Shown here: piece after piece, positions 1 through 8,165 of the stretch
Layout: each line of letters opens with the position of its first letter
How positions within the stretch are numbered: the stretch's first letter is position 1
Assembly (NCBI GenBank): GCA_023206055.1
Contig: CP065366.1
Coordinates: 2,852,001-2,916,000 of the forward strand
DNA from: Vibrio cyclitrophicus
GTDB lineage: Bacteria; Pseudomonadota; Gammaproteobacteria; Enterobacterales; Vibrionaceae
Direction of reading: 5' to 3'
Length of the DNA stretch: 64,000 nt
Program-made: the position numbers and the translations under genes
The notes under the pieces: generated by a model
The model's input: only the letters and a program-made list of their open reading frames with translations
Told to the model about the DNA's origin: nothing
The model's database searches: none

Positions 1-162
1 CGCAGACTTTGAAGGCGTGTACCCAGATTCTTGAATTACTCTTTCCACCCTTTCACGGGTTTCAGGTTTCACTTTAGGATCATTGGTCAGAACGCGAGAT
101 ACGGTTGACTTACCAACACCGGACAGCTTAGCAATATCGAGAATAGTGAGTTTTTTGCTCAT
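1..162 (-). CDS. treR: Trehalose operon repressor TreR, N-terminal 54 residues (cut by window edge)
   Basis: This is the start of a LacI-family regulator whose remainder lies before the window. The visible 54 residues form the helix-turn-helix headpiece: DIAKLSGVGKSTVSRVL at residues 9-25, then a second helix ending SGYTPSKSA. The pairing GVGKSTVSRVL with a conserved RLSGVG/KLSGVG lead-in matches E. coli TreR more closely than GalR, EbgR or other LacI members. TreR represses trehalose uptake and hydrolysis genes and responds to trehalose-6-phosphate; that is family knowledge. The effector domain and the target operon are not in view, so the assignment rests on the headpiece only. The ATG is at 160-162. 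Confidence 0.8.
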   Translation of the reverse strand, partial: MSKKLTILDIAKLSGVGKSTVSRVLTNDPKVKPETRERVERVIQESGYTPSKSA

Positions 163-189
163 AAAAAGTCTAACGTTAAAGGGAAGAGA

Positions 190-219
190 AGAAAAAGTGA
201 GGGTAGGTTCCCTCACTTA
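190..219 (-). terminator. Rho-independent terminator after the MliC-type lipoprotein gene
   Basis: A 9-bp stem (AAGTGAGGG against CCCTCACTT, 6-base loop) is followed on the minus strand by a T-rich run, TTTCTTCTC. It lies between the stop of the lipoprotein gene and the start of treR, so treR is probably transcribed separately. Confidence 0.75.
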
Positions 220-253
220 ACTGTTTGTAAATTATAGCAGTTCTTACTATGAC

Positions 254-589
254 CTACTTTTGGCAATTACGATAGACCACACGGCCAAGTTCGAGGCGTG
301 CGTCGTCACCTTTAGTACGCAAAGTGATGCTGTTAATCATCTCTGAGGTGCCATCATCTAAGATGTATTTTGTTCCTGAGCCTGCCGGTACTTGAGTCAA
401 TTGGTACTCGTTATCAGGTAAACGCAGTACTGCTTTTTCATTACTAAGGTAAGCCACATCAAACGACACGTCAGACTCACATTGATAAGTCACGAATTGA
501 TTATCCGATGCTGCACTATCAGGGGCTGCTGATTTAGAGCACCCGACTAATGCTACCGTACATAGAGATGCTACCAACATAGCTTTCAT
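254..589 (-). CDS. Lipoprotein of the MliC (C-type lysozyme inhibitor) family
   Basis: The 111-residue protein starts with a lipoprotein signal peptide, and the lipobox LVGC puts the modified cysteine at residue 17. The mature part has the MliC layout: an early YQC motif (residues 36-38), a beta-rich middle ending in a LELGRVVYRNC tail, and two cysteines placed to form the family disulfide. MliC proteins are anchored in the outer membrane and block host C-type lysozyme by inserting a loop into its active site. The start is supported by GAGGAACG upstream. It is probably transcribed alone: a terminator follows and gmhB, upstream, is 117 bases away. The family is fairly secure; inhibition of a particular lysozyme is inferred. 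Confidence 0.75.
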   Translation of the reverse strand: MKAMLVASLCTVALVGCSKSAAPDSAASDNQFVTYQCESDVSFDVAYLSNEKAVLRLPDNEYQLTQVPAGSGTKYILDDGTSEMINSITLRTKGDDARLELGRVVYRNCQK

Positions 590-705
590 ACTTCGTTCCT
601 CATCTTTATATAGTCAATGACACTTAGTTTAGTCTCAGGTTAGGAAAACCTTATTGATAAGTAAGTGCCTGGTGATAGGTAAATACCTTAGTGACAAATA
701 AACGC

Positions 706-1257
706 TTAGCCTTTTAAGAAAGCTGGTACATCTTTAATGCTATCAAGTACCACACTAGCTAGCGCTTCACCCTTTTCAGTGATTGGCTTACCGGTTCTTA
801 CCAATACTTTAGTGCCAACACCTGCGGCTTCTGCAGCCATCATGTCTTCAGCTTTATCACCAATCATGACAGAGTTAGCCATATCAATCTTCAGAAAGTC
901 ACGAGCAGAAATGAACATGCCTGGTTTAGGCTTGCGACATTCACAATCTTGTTTGTAATCGCCAATGCCGTGTTCAGGGTGATGAGGACAGTAATAGATA
1001 CCATCTAACTCAACGCCATTATCGACAAAGTTCCAATCCATCCACTGTGTCAAAGAAAGAAAACGATCTTCGCTAAACTTGCCACGAGCAATACCAGATT
1101 GGTTGGTCACAAGTACCAGTAAATAGCCCATATCTTTAAACGCTTTCGCCGCTTCAAATACACCATCGATGTATTCAAAGTCATGCTCATCATGTACATA
1201 GCCGTGATCAACGTTAATCACACCATCACGATCTAAAAAAACAGCCGGTTTAGACAA
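706..1257 (-). CDS. gmhB: D-glycero-beta-D-manno-heptose-1,7-bisphosphate 7-phosphatase
   Basis: GmhB removes the 7-phosphate from heptose bisphosphate in the cytoplasm during ADP-heptose synthesis for the LPS inner core. At 183 residues it has the usual length. HAD motif I is DRDGV at residues 9-13 (nucleophile D9, acid/base D11), motif II is the VTNQSG segment near residue 50, and motif III is GDKAED at 133-138. The zinc site characteristic of GmhB is visible as C90, H92, C105 and C107 within residues 90-107, which separates it from histidinol phosphatases. It is divergent from metNIQ, the same neighbourhood as in E. coli. Confidence 0.95.
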   Translation of the reverse strand: MSKPAVFLDRDGVINVDHGYVHDEHDFEYIDGVFEAAKAFKDMGYLLVLVTNQSGIARGKFSEDRFLSLTQWMDWNFVDNGVELDGIYYCPHHPEHGIGDYKQDCECRKPKPGMFISARDFLKIDMANSVMIGDKAEDMMAAEAAGVGTKVLVRTGKPITEKGEALASVVLDSIKDVPAFLKG

Positions 1258-1383
1258 AATTCAGTTCTCTATCAACTCTCTATTAATCATTAATTATTAC
1301 ACGCTTTATTTGCTTCATCACTATCTATTTAGTTTTGCGTTCGTTAACGATTTGTTTCTAACCTAGCAACACGATCGATGTTT

Positions 1384-1399
1384 AGCCGTCTAGACGTAA
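1384..1399 (+). promoter_or_regulatory. Tandem MetJ boxes upstream of metN
   Basis: Two adjacent 8-mers, AGCCGTCT (7/8 to the AGACGTCT met box) and AGACGTAA (6/8), stand side by side. Flanking 8-mers in the same register at 1376-1383 and 1400-1407 each match 5/8, so the operator may hold four boxes. MetJ with S-adenosylmethionine binds tandem met boxes and represses methionine genes. Overlap with a promoter just upstream of metN fits repression of the importer. Confidence 0.75.
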
Positions 1400-1408
1400 A
1401 AATATCTA

Positions 1409-1437
1409 TTGACTTAGATCATAGAACACCATAGCAT
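1409..1437 (+). promoter_or_regulatory. Probable metNIQ promoter
   Basis: TTGACT at 1409-1414, a 17-base spacer and TAGCAT at 1432-1437 form a plausible sigma-70 promoter. It starts two bases beyond the last met box, so bound MetJ would cover it. Predicted initiation near 1444 gives a leader of about 50 bases. Confidence 0.5.
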
Positions 1438-1497
1438 CGTCTGTAAATCGAACGAGCTATCGATATATTATTCTGTTTTACCTGCACGAGTTTCCCT

Positions 1498-2532
1498 ATG
1501 ATTAAAGTGAATCAAGTCAACAAGGTTTTCTATCAAGGCACTAAAGAAATCAATGCCTTAATTGATATCAACCTCCATATTCCTCAAGGTCAAATCTTTG
1601 GAGTCATCGGCTCTTCAGGTGCAGGAAAAAGTACCCTGATCCGTTGTGTAAATATGTTGGAAGCTCCGACCTCTGGTGAAGTGATTGTTGACGGTATAGA
1701 CCTAACAAAACTCAGCAAATCAGAACTTAGCGAAGCGCGCCGTAACATTGGCATGATATTCCAGCACTTCAACCTGCTGTCTTCTCGTACTGTATTTAAC
1801 AATGTAGCACTGCCTCTAGAACTTGCAGGTAAAGATAAAGCGATTATTGAAGCTAAAGTGAGCGAGTTACTTGAACTGGTTGGCCTTGCTGATAAGCGTG
1901 ATACCTACCCTGCTAACCTAAGTGGCGGTCAAAAGCAGCGTGTTGCGATTGCTCGTGCATTGGCTTCTGATCCGAAAGTACTGCTGTGTGATGAAGCGAC
2001 CAGTGCTCTGGATCCTGCAACCACTCAATCGATTCTTGAGCTACTGCGTGAAATCAACCGCAAACTAAACATCACTATCCTGCTTATTACGCACGAGATG
2101 GATGTGGTTAAAAGCATTTGTCATGAAGTCGCGATCATTGGCGGCGGTGAATTGGTAGAGAAAGGCACAGTCGGTGACATCTTTGCTCACCCTAAGACAG
2201 AGCTAGCGCATCAGTTTATTCGCTCAACCTTGGATCTGACGATTCCTGAAGATTACCAAGCACGTTTGCAAGAGACTCGCGTCAACAGCAGCTACCCGTT
2301 GGTACGTCTTGAGTTTACTGGCGCAACCGTTGATGCACCGCTAATGACGCAAATTGCACGTAAATTTAATATCGATGTCAGCATCTTAAGCTCAGACCTA
2401 GATTACGCAGGCGGCGTTAAGTTCGGCATGATGGTCGCAGAACTGTTCGGTAATGAAGCCGATGATAATGCTGCTATTCAATTCCTACGCGACAACAATG
2501 TAAAAGTAGAGGTACTTGGTTATGTCCTTTAG
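1498..2532 (+). CDS. metN: Methionine ABC importer, ATP-binding subunit MetN
   Basis: MetN hydrolyses ATP to drive D- and L-methionine uptake with MetI and MetQ. The 344-residue protein has Walker A GSSGAGKST at 38-46, the signature LSGGQ at 141-145 and Walker B with D165-E166. Beyond the ATPase core, residues ~265-340 form the C-terminal NIL/ACT-like domain, which in E. coli MetN binds methionine and inhibits transport in trans. The ATG at 1498 follows the MetJ-box promoter region. Its last codons overlap metI by 11 bases, which suggests translational coupling. Gene order N-I-Q and length match the family. Confidence 0.97.
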   Translation: MIKVNQVNKVFYQGTKEINALIDINLHIPQGQIFGVIGSSGAGKSTLIRCVNMLEAPTSGEVIVDGIDLTKLSKSELSEARRNIGMIFQHFNLLSSRTVFNNVALPLELAGKDKAIIEAKVSELLELVGLADKRDTYPANLSGGQKQRVAIARALASDPKVLLCDEATSALDPATTQSILELLREINRKLNITILLITHEMDVVKSICHEVAIIGGGELVEKGTVGDIFAHPKTELAHQFIRSTLDLTIPEDYQARLQETRVNSSYPLVRLEFTGATVDAPLMTQIARKFNIDVSILSSDLDYAGGVKFGMMVAELFGNEADDNAAIQFLRDNNVKVEVLGYVL

Positions 2533-3205
2533 TTTCAACGAGATTGCTGACTGGATCAGCCTTAACGGTAACCTTCTATTAGGCGCAACAGGCGAAACAC
2601 TTTACATGGTTGCTGTCGCGGGCATTGTTGGCTTCGCTGTCGGTATCCCACTAGGCGTGATTCTACACACGACTAAACGAGGTGGTTTGTTAGAGAACAC
2701 CAAGCTAAACAAAATTCTCGGTGCGGTTGTCAACGTGGGTCGTTCAGTGCCTTTCTTAGTACTGATGGTTGCGATTATCCCACTGACTAAGATGCTGATT
2801 GGTACCTTCATCGGTACAACAGCAGCGATTGTTCCATTGACGATTGGCGCTATCCCATTCGTGGCTCGACTGATCGAAAGTGCGCTACTTGAAGTACCAA
2901 CAGGTCTAGTGGAAGCGGCTCAATCAATGGGCGCAACACCAACACAAATCATCAATAAGGTTCTGCTTCCAGAAGCACTACCGACTATTATCAACTCAGT
3001 AACGATTACGCTAGTGACTTTGGTGAGCTACTCAGCAATGGCCGGTACTGTGGGCGGTGGCGGCCTAGGTGATGTCGCAATTCGTTACGGATTCCACCGC
3101 TACGATGTGACCATCATGGCTGTGACGGTAGTGATGTTGATTGTGCTAGTACAAATTATTCAATCAATCGGTGATTCATTAGTTCGCCGTGTTGACCACA
3201 GATAA
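2522..3205 (+). CDS. metI: Methionine ABC importer, permease subunit MetI
   Basis: MetI forms the inner-membrane channel of the methionine importer. The 227-residue protein has about five hydrophobic segments and the EAA-type cytoplasmic loop typical of ABC permeases (EAAQSMGATPTQI, residues ~136-148), which docks on MetN. An in-frame TTG lies two codons upstream at 2516, but the ATG at 2522 gives the usual N-terminus MSFSFNEIADW. The start lies inside the end of metN, and metQ follows after 66 bases. Confidence 0.95.
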   Translation: MSFSFNEIADWISLNGNLLLGATGETLYMVAVAGIVGFAVGIPLGVILHTTKRGGLLENTKLNKILGAVVNVGRSVPFLVLMVAIIPLTKMLIGTFIGTTAAIVPLTIGAIPFVARLIESALLEVPTGLVEAAQSMGATPTQIINKVLLPEALPTIINSVTITLVTLVSYSAMAGTVGGGGLGDVAIRYGFHRYDVTIMAVTVVMLIVLVQIIQSIGDSLVRRVDHR

Positions 3206-3271
3206 CGACTTACAAACCAAACTCAAAGTCGTCTGAACCAAATTAAATAGATTTATTAAAAGGAGATTATT

Positions 3272-4081
3272 ATGAAATTTAACCTTAAAGGTTTACTTAC
3301 TATCGCAGCAGCGGCATCAGCGCTAGTACTAGCAGGTTGTGGTGACAAAGAAGTCGACACTTCTAAAGTAAAAGTTGGCGTAATGGCGGGTGCTGAAGCA
3401 CAAGTTGCTGAAGTTGCAGCTAAAGTAGCAAAAGAGCAGTATGGCCTAGATGTTGAACTAGTAACTTTCACAGATTACGTAACACCAAACGCAGCACTGG
3501 ATGACGGCTCTATCGACATCAACGCATTCCAACACGCACCGTACCTAGATCAGCAAGTGGCTGACCGTGGTTACAAGCTAACTATTGCTGGCAACACGTT
3601 TGTTTACCCAATCGCGGGTTACTCTAAAGAAGTGACATCGGTAGACGAAATCCAAGACGGCGCTCGTATTGCGGTACCAAACGATCCAACAAACCTAGGT
3701 CGTTCTCTGCTTCTACTTGAGCAACAAGGTCTTCTTGAGCTTCGTGAAGGTGCTGGTCTTCTAGCAACAGTTCGTGACATCGTTAAGAACCCTAAGAACC
3801 TAACAATTGTTGAACTAGACGCAGCACAACTGCCACGCTCTCTTGATGATGTAGCACTGTCTATCATCAACACAACTTACGCGAGCTCTATCAACCTGAC
3901 TCCGCAAAAAGACGGTATCTTCGTTGAAGACAAAGATTCTCCTTACGTAAACCTAATCGTTTCTCGTGAAGACAACCTAAACGCTGAAAACGTACAGAAC
4001 TTCGTTAAAGCTTACCAAACTGAAGAAGTGTACAACGCAGCTTCTGATATCTTCCAAGGTGGCGTAGTTAAAGGTTGGTAA
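3272..4081 (+). CDS. metQ: Methionine-binding lipoprotein MetQ
   Basis: MetQ is the periplasmic, membrane-anchored substrate-binding protein of the MetNIQ importer. A lipoprotein signal with the box LAGC puts the lipidated cysteine at residue 23. The rest is the NlpA/MetQ fold, with segments such as GVMAGAEAQ near the mature start and INAFQHAPYLDQ that are strongly conserved in this family. AAGGAGATTATT precedes the ATG, the best ribosome site in the operon and in line with the higher dose needed for a binding protein. A strong terminator follows at 4114-4143. Confidence 0.96.
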   Translation: MKFNLKGLLTIAAAASALVLAGCGDKEVDTSKVKVGVMAGAEAQVAEVAAKVAKEQYGLDVELVTFTDYVTPNAALDDGSIDINAFQHAPYLDQQVADRGYKLTIAGNTFVYPIAGYSKEVTSVDEIQDGARIAVPNDPTNLGRSLLLLEQQGLLELREGAGLLATVRDIVKNPKNLTIVELDAAQLPRSLDDVALSIINTTYASSINLTPQKDGIFVEDKDSPYVNLIVSREDNLNAENVQNFVKAYQTEEVYNAASDIFQGGVVKGW

Positions 4082-4113
4082 TCACCTAAACTGCAACATC
4101 ATATAGATACCCG

Positions 4114-4143
4114 AAGGGGCTGACATAACGTCAGCCCCTTTTT
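4114..4143 (+). terminator. Rho-independent terminator of metNIQ
   Basis: An 11-bp perfect stem (AAGGGGCTGAC / GTCAGCCCCTT) with loop ATAAC runs into TTTTT. It lies 33 bases after the metQ stop. Confidence 0.93.
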
Positions 4144-4190
4144 ATTTACGGCAGTTTTTTATTTACCGCAATTCGTTAGAAAGGCTCGGC

Positions 4191-5396
4191 TTACCACCAA
4201 GCTTCTACTTGCATACCAACACTCATTTCACTGTTCTTACCTTCACCGAAGGCATTGTCATTTTCTGCATCATTCAGGTAAGTCGCAAAGATACGAAATT
4301 CAGGACGTGACCAGAAACCCACTTGCGGAACCCAAGCCTGAGCAACGGTAAACTTACCGCCCACGCCGTCTTGGTTATCAATGGTTTCCACAAAGCCGCC
4401 AATTTCAAGAATGGTACGCATACGCTTGTCCCACTTGTAAAGCGGACGGATTACTGCACTGAACGACTCATCATCACTGTTATTCGCACCAACCCCCGTC
4501 GACATGGCATAACGAACAGTGTGGCCAAACTCGATATTCTCACCAATCGCAAGTACACCCCAGTTAATCAATCGGAAGCCCTCGGCGTCATTATTGTTTG
4601 CATCACGTACGATGCCCTTACCGGTACCAAAGGTTGTCATCTGCTCGGCATAGCCAGAGTTAGCAACTTGGAGAATCGTTTTATTGAAGCCACCAGTAAG
4701 GTTTTGATTCAAGCTTGCCGTTAGCATGACGCTGTCATCCGCGTCGACCGTTTGACCTTGTTTTTCATTGGCGAAGTTCATATCAATGCCGACCTCAAGA
4801 TCCGCATTATTCCACAGTGGGATCCCTGCATAGCGCACGTCTGCAATCATGGCTGTGGTTTCTTTGCCATCAAATACATCCCCCGTAACGGTGTCTTGAA
4901 TCAAAGCGACCGATAATTTACCTGGGCCCATATTGATGTGCTCTACGCCGGCACCAATACCACTTACATCCCAGTAGTAGTTATCAACGATGTGTACATC
5001 ATGACGTTGGTAGTAACGTTCACCCGCCCAAATTCCAATGTCCTTATCTCCAAACAGTCCGACTGCCTGAACATTTAATTGCACCACATCAACGCTTTTA
5101 TCCGCGGCGTTCTCATCTTGGCCTTGCCAGTACGACAACATGGAATCAACTAAAAATGAAACGTCGTCCTCGGCATACACTTCTTTTCTAAAACCAAACT
5201 CGCCATACAGGTCATTTTCGTTGCCGAGTCGTCCAACTTTACTCACCTCCCATTTACTATTTGAACCGCCTTCATTACTCAAGCCAACGCCGCCGCGCAT
5301 GTAGCCATTAAACTCCAATGGCGTGGTTTCATCAGCGTATAAATTAGGTGCAAGTAAAGCAGTAGAGAGTGCAGCAGCAATAGGTAACAGTTTCAT
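4191..5396 (-). CDS. LamB-family carbohydrate porin (maltoporin-like)
   Basis: The 401-residue outer-membrane protein has a cleavable signal peptide (residues 1-21, ...APNLYA). It carries the LamB hallmarks GERYYQRHDVHIVDNYYWD and, near the C-terminus, a WSRPEFRIFATY segment; it ends in aromatic residues (EAWW), as an 18-strand porin should. LamB-type porins let sugars diffuse into the periplasm. Sequence alone does not say which sugar: the gene is not beside mal genes, and two overlapping GGGA...TCCC palindromes in the leader point to a LacI-type repressor not encoded nearby. The truncated treR neighbour is about 4 kb away, and its known operators differ. It is monocistronic. Confidence 0.85.
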   Translation of the reverse strand: MKLLPIAAALSTALLAPNLYADETTPLEFNGYMRGGVGLSNEGGSNSKWEVSKVGRLGNENDLYGEFGFRKEVYAEDDVSFLVDSMLSYWQGQDENAADKSVDVVQLNVQAVGLFGDKDIGIWAGERYYQRHDVHIVDNYYWDVSGIGAGVEHINMGPGKLSVALIQDTVTGDVFDGKETTAMIADVRYAGIPLWNNADLEVGIDMNFANEKQGQTVDADDSVMLTASLNQNLTGGFNKTILQVANSGYAEQMTTFGTGKGIVRDANNNDAEGFRLINWGVLAIGENIEFGHTVRYAMSTGVGANNSDDESFSAVIRPLYKWDKRMRTILEIGGFVETIDNQDGVGGKFTVAQAWVPQVGFWSRPEFRIFATYLNDAENDNAFGEGKNSEMSVGMQVEAWW

Positions 5397-5438
5397 CGTC
5401 CATTCCTTTAAGATCTAGAATTACGTTATTTTTACAAA

Positions 5439-5467
5439 TGGGAACATTCCCATGGGATCGATCCCAT
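5439..5467 (-). promoter_or_regulatory. Two overlapping palindromic operators before the porin gene
   Basis: TGGGAA-CA-TTCCCA (5439-5452) shares its last base with the perfect 16-bp palindrome ATGGGATCGATCCCAT (5452-5467). The second has the central CG usual for LacI-family operators. On the minus strand both lie just after the predicted start of transcription, where a bound repressor would block the porin gene. The regulator is unknown. Confidence 0.7.
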
Positions 5468-5480
5468 TTATATTGAGAGG

Positions 5481-5486
5481 ATTATA
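5481..5486 (-). promoter_or_regulatory. Candidate -10 box of the porin promoter
   Basis: Read on the minus strand this is a perfect TATAAT, with no good -35 at 16-18 bases. A partial CRP site (TGTGA at 5512-5516, second half 3/5) is centred near -45 from the predicted start, which fits a CRP-activated promoter with a weak -35. Confidence 0.5.
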
Positions 5487-5735
5487 AATTGAAAGGGAAC
5501 TGATTGATTACTGTGATCCAGTTAACTATTGAAATGATCAAAAGTTGATGGATGTGGAATTATTTCAGTGAATACATGGGGGCTACAGAGAGAGACATGC
5601 GGCACAGAATGAGCGTATTTAAGAGCGAAATAGGTTCGACAATATTGGCAAAGCCCAATACTGATTAATGCTCAATATGGCGGTCAAAGAAAGAGAAACA
5701 GACGAGAAGCTAGCAGGGAGAAAACAGAGGAATAA

Positions 5736-5765
5736 GTATCGAAGTATTGATCAACACTTCGATAC
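5736..5765. repeat. Perfect 10-bp inverted repeat after the zinc-ribbon gene
   Basis: GTATCGAAGT and ACTTCGATAC flank a 10-base loop. It lies 42 bases past the stop of the minus-strand zinc-ribbon gene. There is no clear T run on either side, so it may be a weak terminator or an mRNA 3' end stabiliser. Confidence 0.5.
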
Positions 5766-5806
5766 CTTGAATCGCTAATTAAGCTTTAAGAGTTAGGGAT
5801 TAGGAG

Positions 5807-6583
5807 TTACTTAAGATGATCCCAAGAGATGTTTGATACCAGACGGCAGTCATCACACTTGAAATAGAAAATGTCGTGGATCGGCGCATCTAGCAGCCAT
5901 TCGCCACCACATTGCGGACATTTACGCTCTTTTTCAGCTTTTAAGCTGATGCCACCCACGCGGTACAAGTAGTAATAAGTCGGGATCTTCGTGAGATATT
6001 CAATGCGTCCTCTTAAGCCCCAACCGCGTTTGAACAACACACTTTTGGTATCACTGATCTCAGTCAGAGTTGCGTGTTCAGCACGACAGCCCCCACCCAT
6101 TTGGACTTCATCACAAGCTTGCCATTCTGTCTGCCATTTCAACACGGCTTTATGGTCACCATTAAAGGTTGGCGGGTTGCGGTATAGCGGGATCGGTAAC
6201 AAGCTGTCGCCACTGCGTAGCGGTGAACAAGTATGAACGAACGTCGTGTAAAGCACCTGCCAGCTAGGCGCTTCGTCTTCAGCTACTTCTTCAGAGTTAA
6301 GATCTCGACCAAGCAAGCGCATTTTCGGCGCAAGCAGGCTCGCGTTAGACAAGCGATCAAAACACACTTTTACGAAATCTGAGTGATTACGCGGGTGCAA
6401 GCTGTCTTGCTCTGGGCAGACAACGCGAACATAAAACTCACCGTCCCCCATCACGATAGGAAACTCACGACCTAGCACTTGTCCGTTATAACGAAGTGCA
6501 TCCATTAAGCCATTAACAGCCTTGTCGACAGCGCTTACCGTTGTGTTATCAAAACACTCAAATTGAAGTTCTAGTACGTACAT
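5807..6583 (-). CDS. Zinc-ribbon protein of the DUF2310 family
   Basis: This 258-residue cytoplasmic protein has no signal peptide or membrane segment. The C-terminus carries a clear zinc ribbon: CPQC at 222-225 and CDDC at 243-246. The N-terminal ~200 residues resemble the DUF2310 family described as possibly nucleic-acid binding; no experimental function is known to me. It begins 4 bases after the syd stop and is almost certainly co-transcribed with it, so a link to membrane-protein quality control or to the queF/syd neighbourhood is conceivable but unproven. A hairpin without a T run follows the gene. Confidence 0.75.
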   Translation of the reverse strand: MYVLELQFECFDNTTVSAVDKAVNGLMDALRYNGQVLGREFPIVMGDGEFYVRVVCPEQDSLHPRNHSDFVKVCFDRLSNASLLAPKMRLLGRDLNSEEVAEDEAPSWQVLYTTFVHTCSPLRSGDSLLPIPLYRNPPTFNGDHKAVLKWQTEWQACDEVQMGGGCRAEHATLTEISDTKSVLFKRGWGLRGRIEYLTKIPTYYYLYRVGGISLKAEKERKCPQCGGEWLLDAPIHDIFYFKCDDCRLVSNISWDHLK

Positions 6584-6587
6584 CTGT

Positions 6588-7133
6588 TTATACCGCTGGT
6601 TGTAGCTTTTCTAAAAACTCAGCCAATGTCTCGGCTAGTACATCACGATTCTTGGTGCCCAAGCGCTCTAAAATCACGTTGCCCGTTAGGTTACAGATAG
6701 AGATGACATCTAGCTCAGCATCGGTCGCTGCGATAAAAACCGTAGGCTTTAGCTTTAAGCGACGCTGAGTCACGAGGTGGCCTAAGATGTTTTCTTGTAG
6801 ACATTCGAAGTCTTCATCACTCCAAATCTGTAATAGAGTCAGTTCATTGCCGTCGAAGGTCGCGTTCATGTCTGCGCTGTATTGCGCACCGTAGAAAGTT
6901 TTGATGTCTTCGTGCAGCGTCAATTCAATACCCGTTTCTACGTTGGTGAAATCTGCGAACTGCTCACGTGGATAGTGCTTCCATAACACGGCATCGCCGC
7001 TCTTTTCTTCTACACATGGCGATACCACGTCCACCAACTCCTCATTGCGAGGTAAGCTTTGGTGTTGCTGTTGCCACGCGTCAACGTATCGCTGACTAAA
7101 AGAAAGTAGTGCGTCTTGAGCACGTTGAGTCAT
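6588..7133 (-). CDS. syd: SecY-interacting protein Syd
   Basis: Syd binds the cytoplasmic face of SecY and is thought to check the assembly of the SecYEG translocon. The 181-residue protein aligns throughout with E. coli Syd: FSQRYVDAWQQQH near the start, TFYGAQYSADMNATF and LTLLQIWSDEDF in the middle, and NLTGNVILE near the end. It is acidic and has no transmembrane segment, as expected of a peripheral protein. AGGAGATTTTC precedes the ATG. It is divergent from queF, the same pair as in E. coli, and leads directly into the zinc-ribbon gene. Confidence 0.93.
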   Translation of the reverse strand: MTQRAQDALLSFSQRYVDAWQQQHQSLPRNEELVDVVSPCVEEKSGDAVLWKHYPREQFADFTNVETGIELTLHEDIKTFYGAQYSADMNATFDGNELTLLQIWSDEDFECLQENILGHLVTQRRLKLKPTVFIAATDAELDVISICNLTGNVILERLGTKNRDVLAETLAEFLEKLQPAV

Positions 7134-7264
7134 GAAAATCTCCTAAACACAAAATAATAAATAGAATCCGAGCCCTTTCCGTGTCGATTAGGCGATGACT
7201 TAATGACAGGGTAATGGGGATTCAGTAAAATCGACCCCATTCTAATCGAATTTGAAACGAAAGT

Positions 7265-8110
7265 ATGAGCAAATATTCTGACGCAAAAGAGCTAGCGGGT
7301 TTAACCCTAGGCCAAAAAACTGAGTACTCTAACCAATACGATGCAAGTTTATTGCAACCTGTACCTCGTAGCCTGAATCGTGATGATCTTGCGCTAAACG
7401 GTGAACTGCCTTTTGTTGGTCATGATATTTGGACGATGTACGAACTTTCGTGGCTAAACACTAATGGCCTACCACAAGTGGCCGTGGGTGAAGTTTTCAT
7501 CCCTGCAACGAGTCCAAACTTAATTGAATCAAAATCTTTCAAGCTGTACCTAAACAGCTATAACCAGACTCAATTCGAAAACTGGGAACAAGTAACTGAG
7601 CGACTGACCCAAGATTTGTCAGCATGTGCAGGCGAAACTGTCATTGTGAATGTAAACTCAGTAACCGACTACACCAACCAACCTATCGTAACGATGGAAG
7701 GTGACTGTATCGACAACCAAGACATCCAAATCACTAGCTACGACTTTGAAGCATCACTGCTTGAAGGCGCTGCTGGCGAACAAGAAGTGGAAGAAACACT
7801 GCACAGCCACCTATTGAAGTCGAACTGTTTGATCACCAACCAACCAGACTGGGGCAGCGTTGAGATCGCATATTCAGGTAAGCAAATTGACCGTGAAGCT
7901 CTGCTACGCTATTTAGTTTCTTTCCGTGAGCACAACGAATTCCACGAACAATGTGTTGAACGTATCTTCACTGACATCATGAAATACTGCGGCCCATCTA
8001 AGCTAACTGTATTTGCTCGTTACACGCGTCGTGGTGGTCTGGATATCAACCCATACCGTTCAACAGAGCAAGATAGACCAAGCCACAACAAGCGTATGGC
8101 TCGCCAATAA
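7265..8110 (+). CDS. queF: NADPH-dependent 7-cyano-7-deazaguanine reductase (two-domain type)
   Basis: QueF reduces the nitrile preQ0 to the amine preQ1 in queuosine synthesis for tRNA wobble bases. At 281 residues it is the long, tandem T-fold form found in E. coli. The substrate-binding ESKSFKLYL motif is at 88-96. The catalytic set is visible as C188 (thioimide nucleophile), D195, and H227-E228. No PreQ riboswitch was recognised upstream. It stands alone between divergent syd and the downstream TPR gene. Confidence 0.95.
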   Translation: MSKYSDAKELAGLTLGQKTEYSNQYDASLLQPVPRSLNRDDLALNGELPFVGHDIWTMYELSWLNTNGLPQVAVGEVFIPATSPNLIESKSFKLYLNSYNQTQFENWEQVTERLTQDLSACAGETVIVNVNSVTDYTNQPIVTMEGDCIDNQDIQITSYDFEASLLEGAAGEQEVEETLHSHLLKSNCLITNQPDWGSVEIAYSGKQIDREALLRYLVSFREHNEFHEQCVERIFTDIMKYCGPSKLTVFARYTRRGGLDINPYRSTEQDRPSHNKRMARQ

Positions 8111-8165
8111 TAGGCTCAAGACACACACTTATTGGAACCTACCTCATCTTTAAAGGGACATTGAA

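Larger units (their letters stand above)
5397..5806. other. Intergenic gap between the zinc-ribbon gene and the porin gene
   Basis: The porin end (5397-5530) holds the operators, the -10 box and a partial CRP site. The far end holds an inverted repeat at 5736-5765. Nothing convincing was seen between about 5530 and 5730; no reading frame there has a ribosome site. Confidence 0.6.

Noticed and set aside
1258..1497. S-adenosylmethionine riboswitch before metN
   Set aside because: No SAM riboswitch core was seen; tandem MetJ boxes explain regulation.
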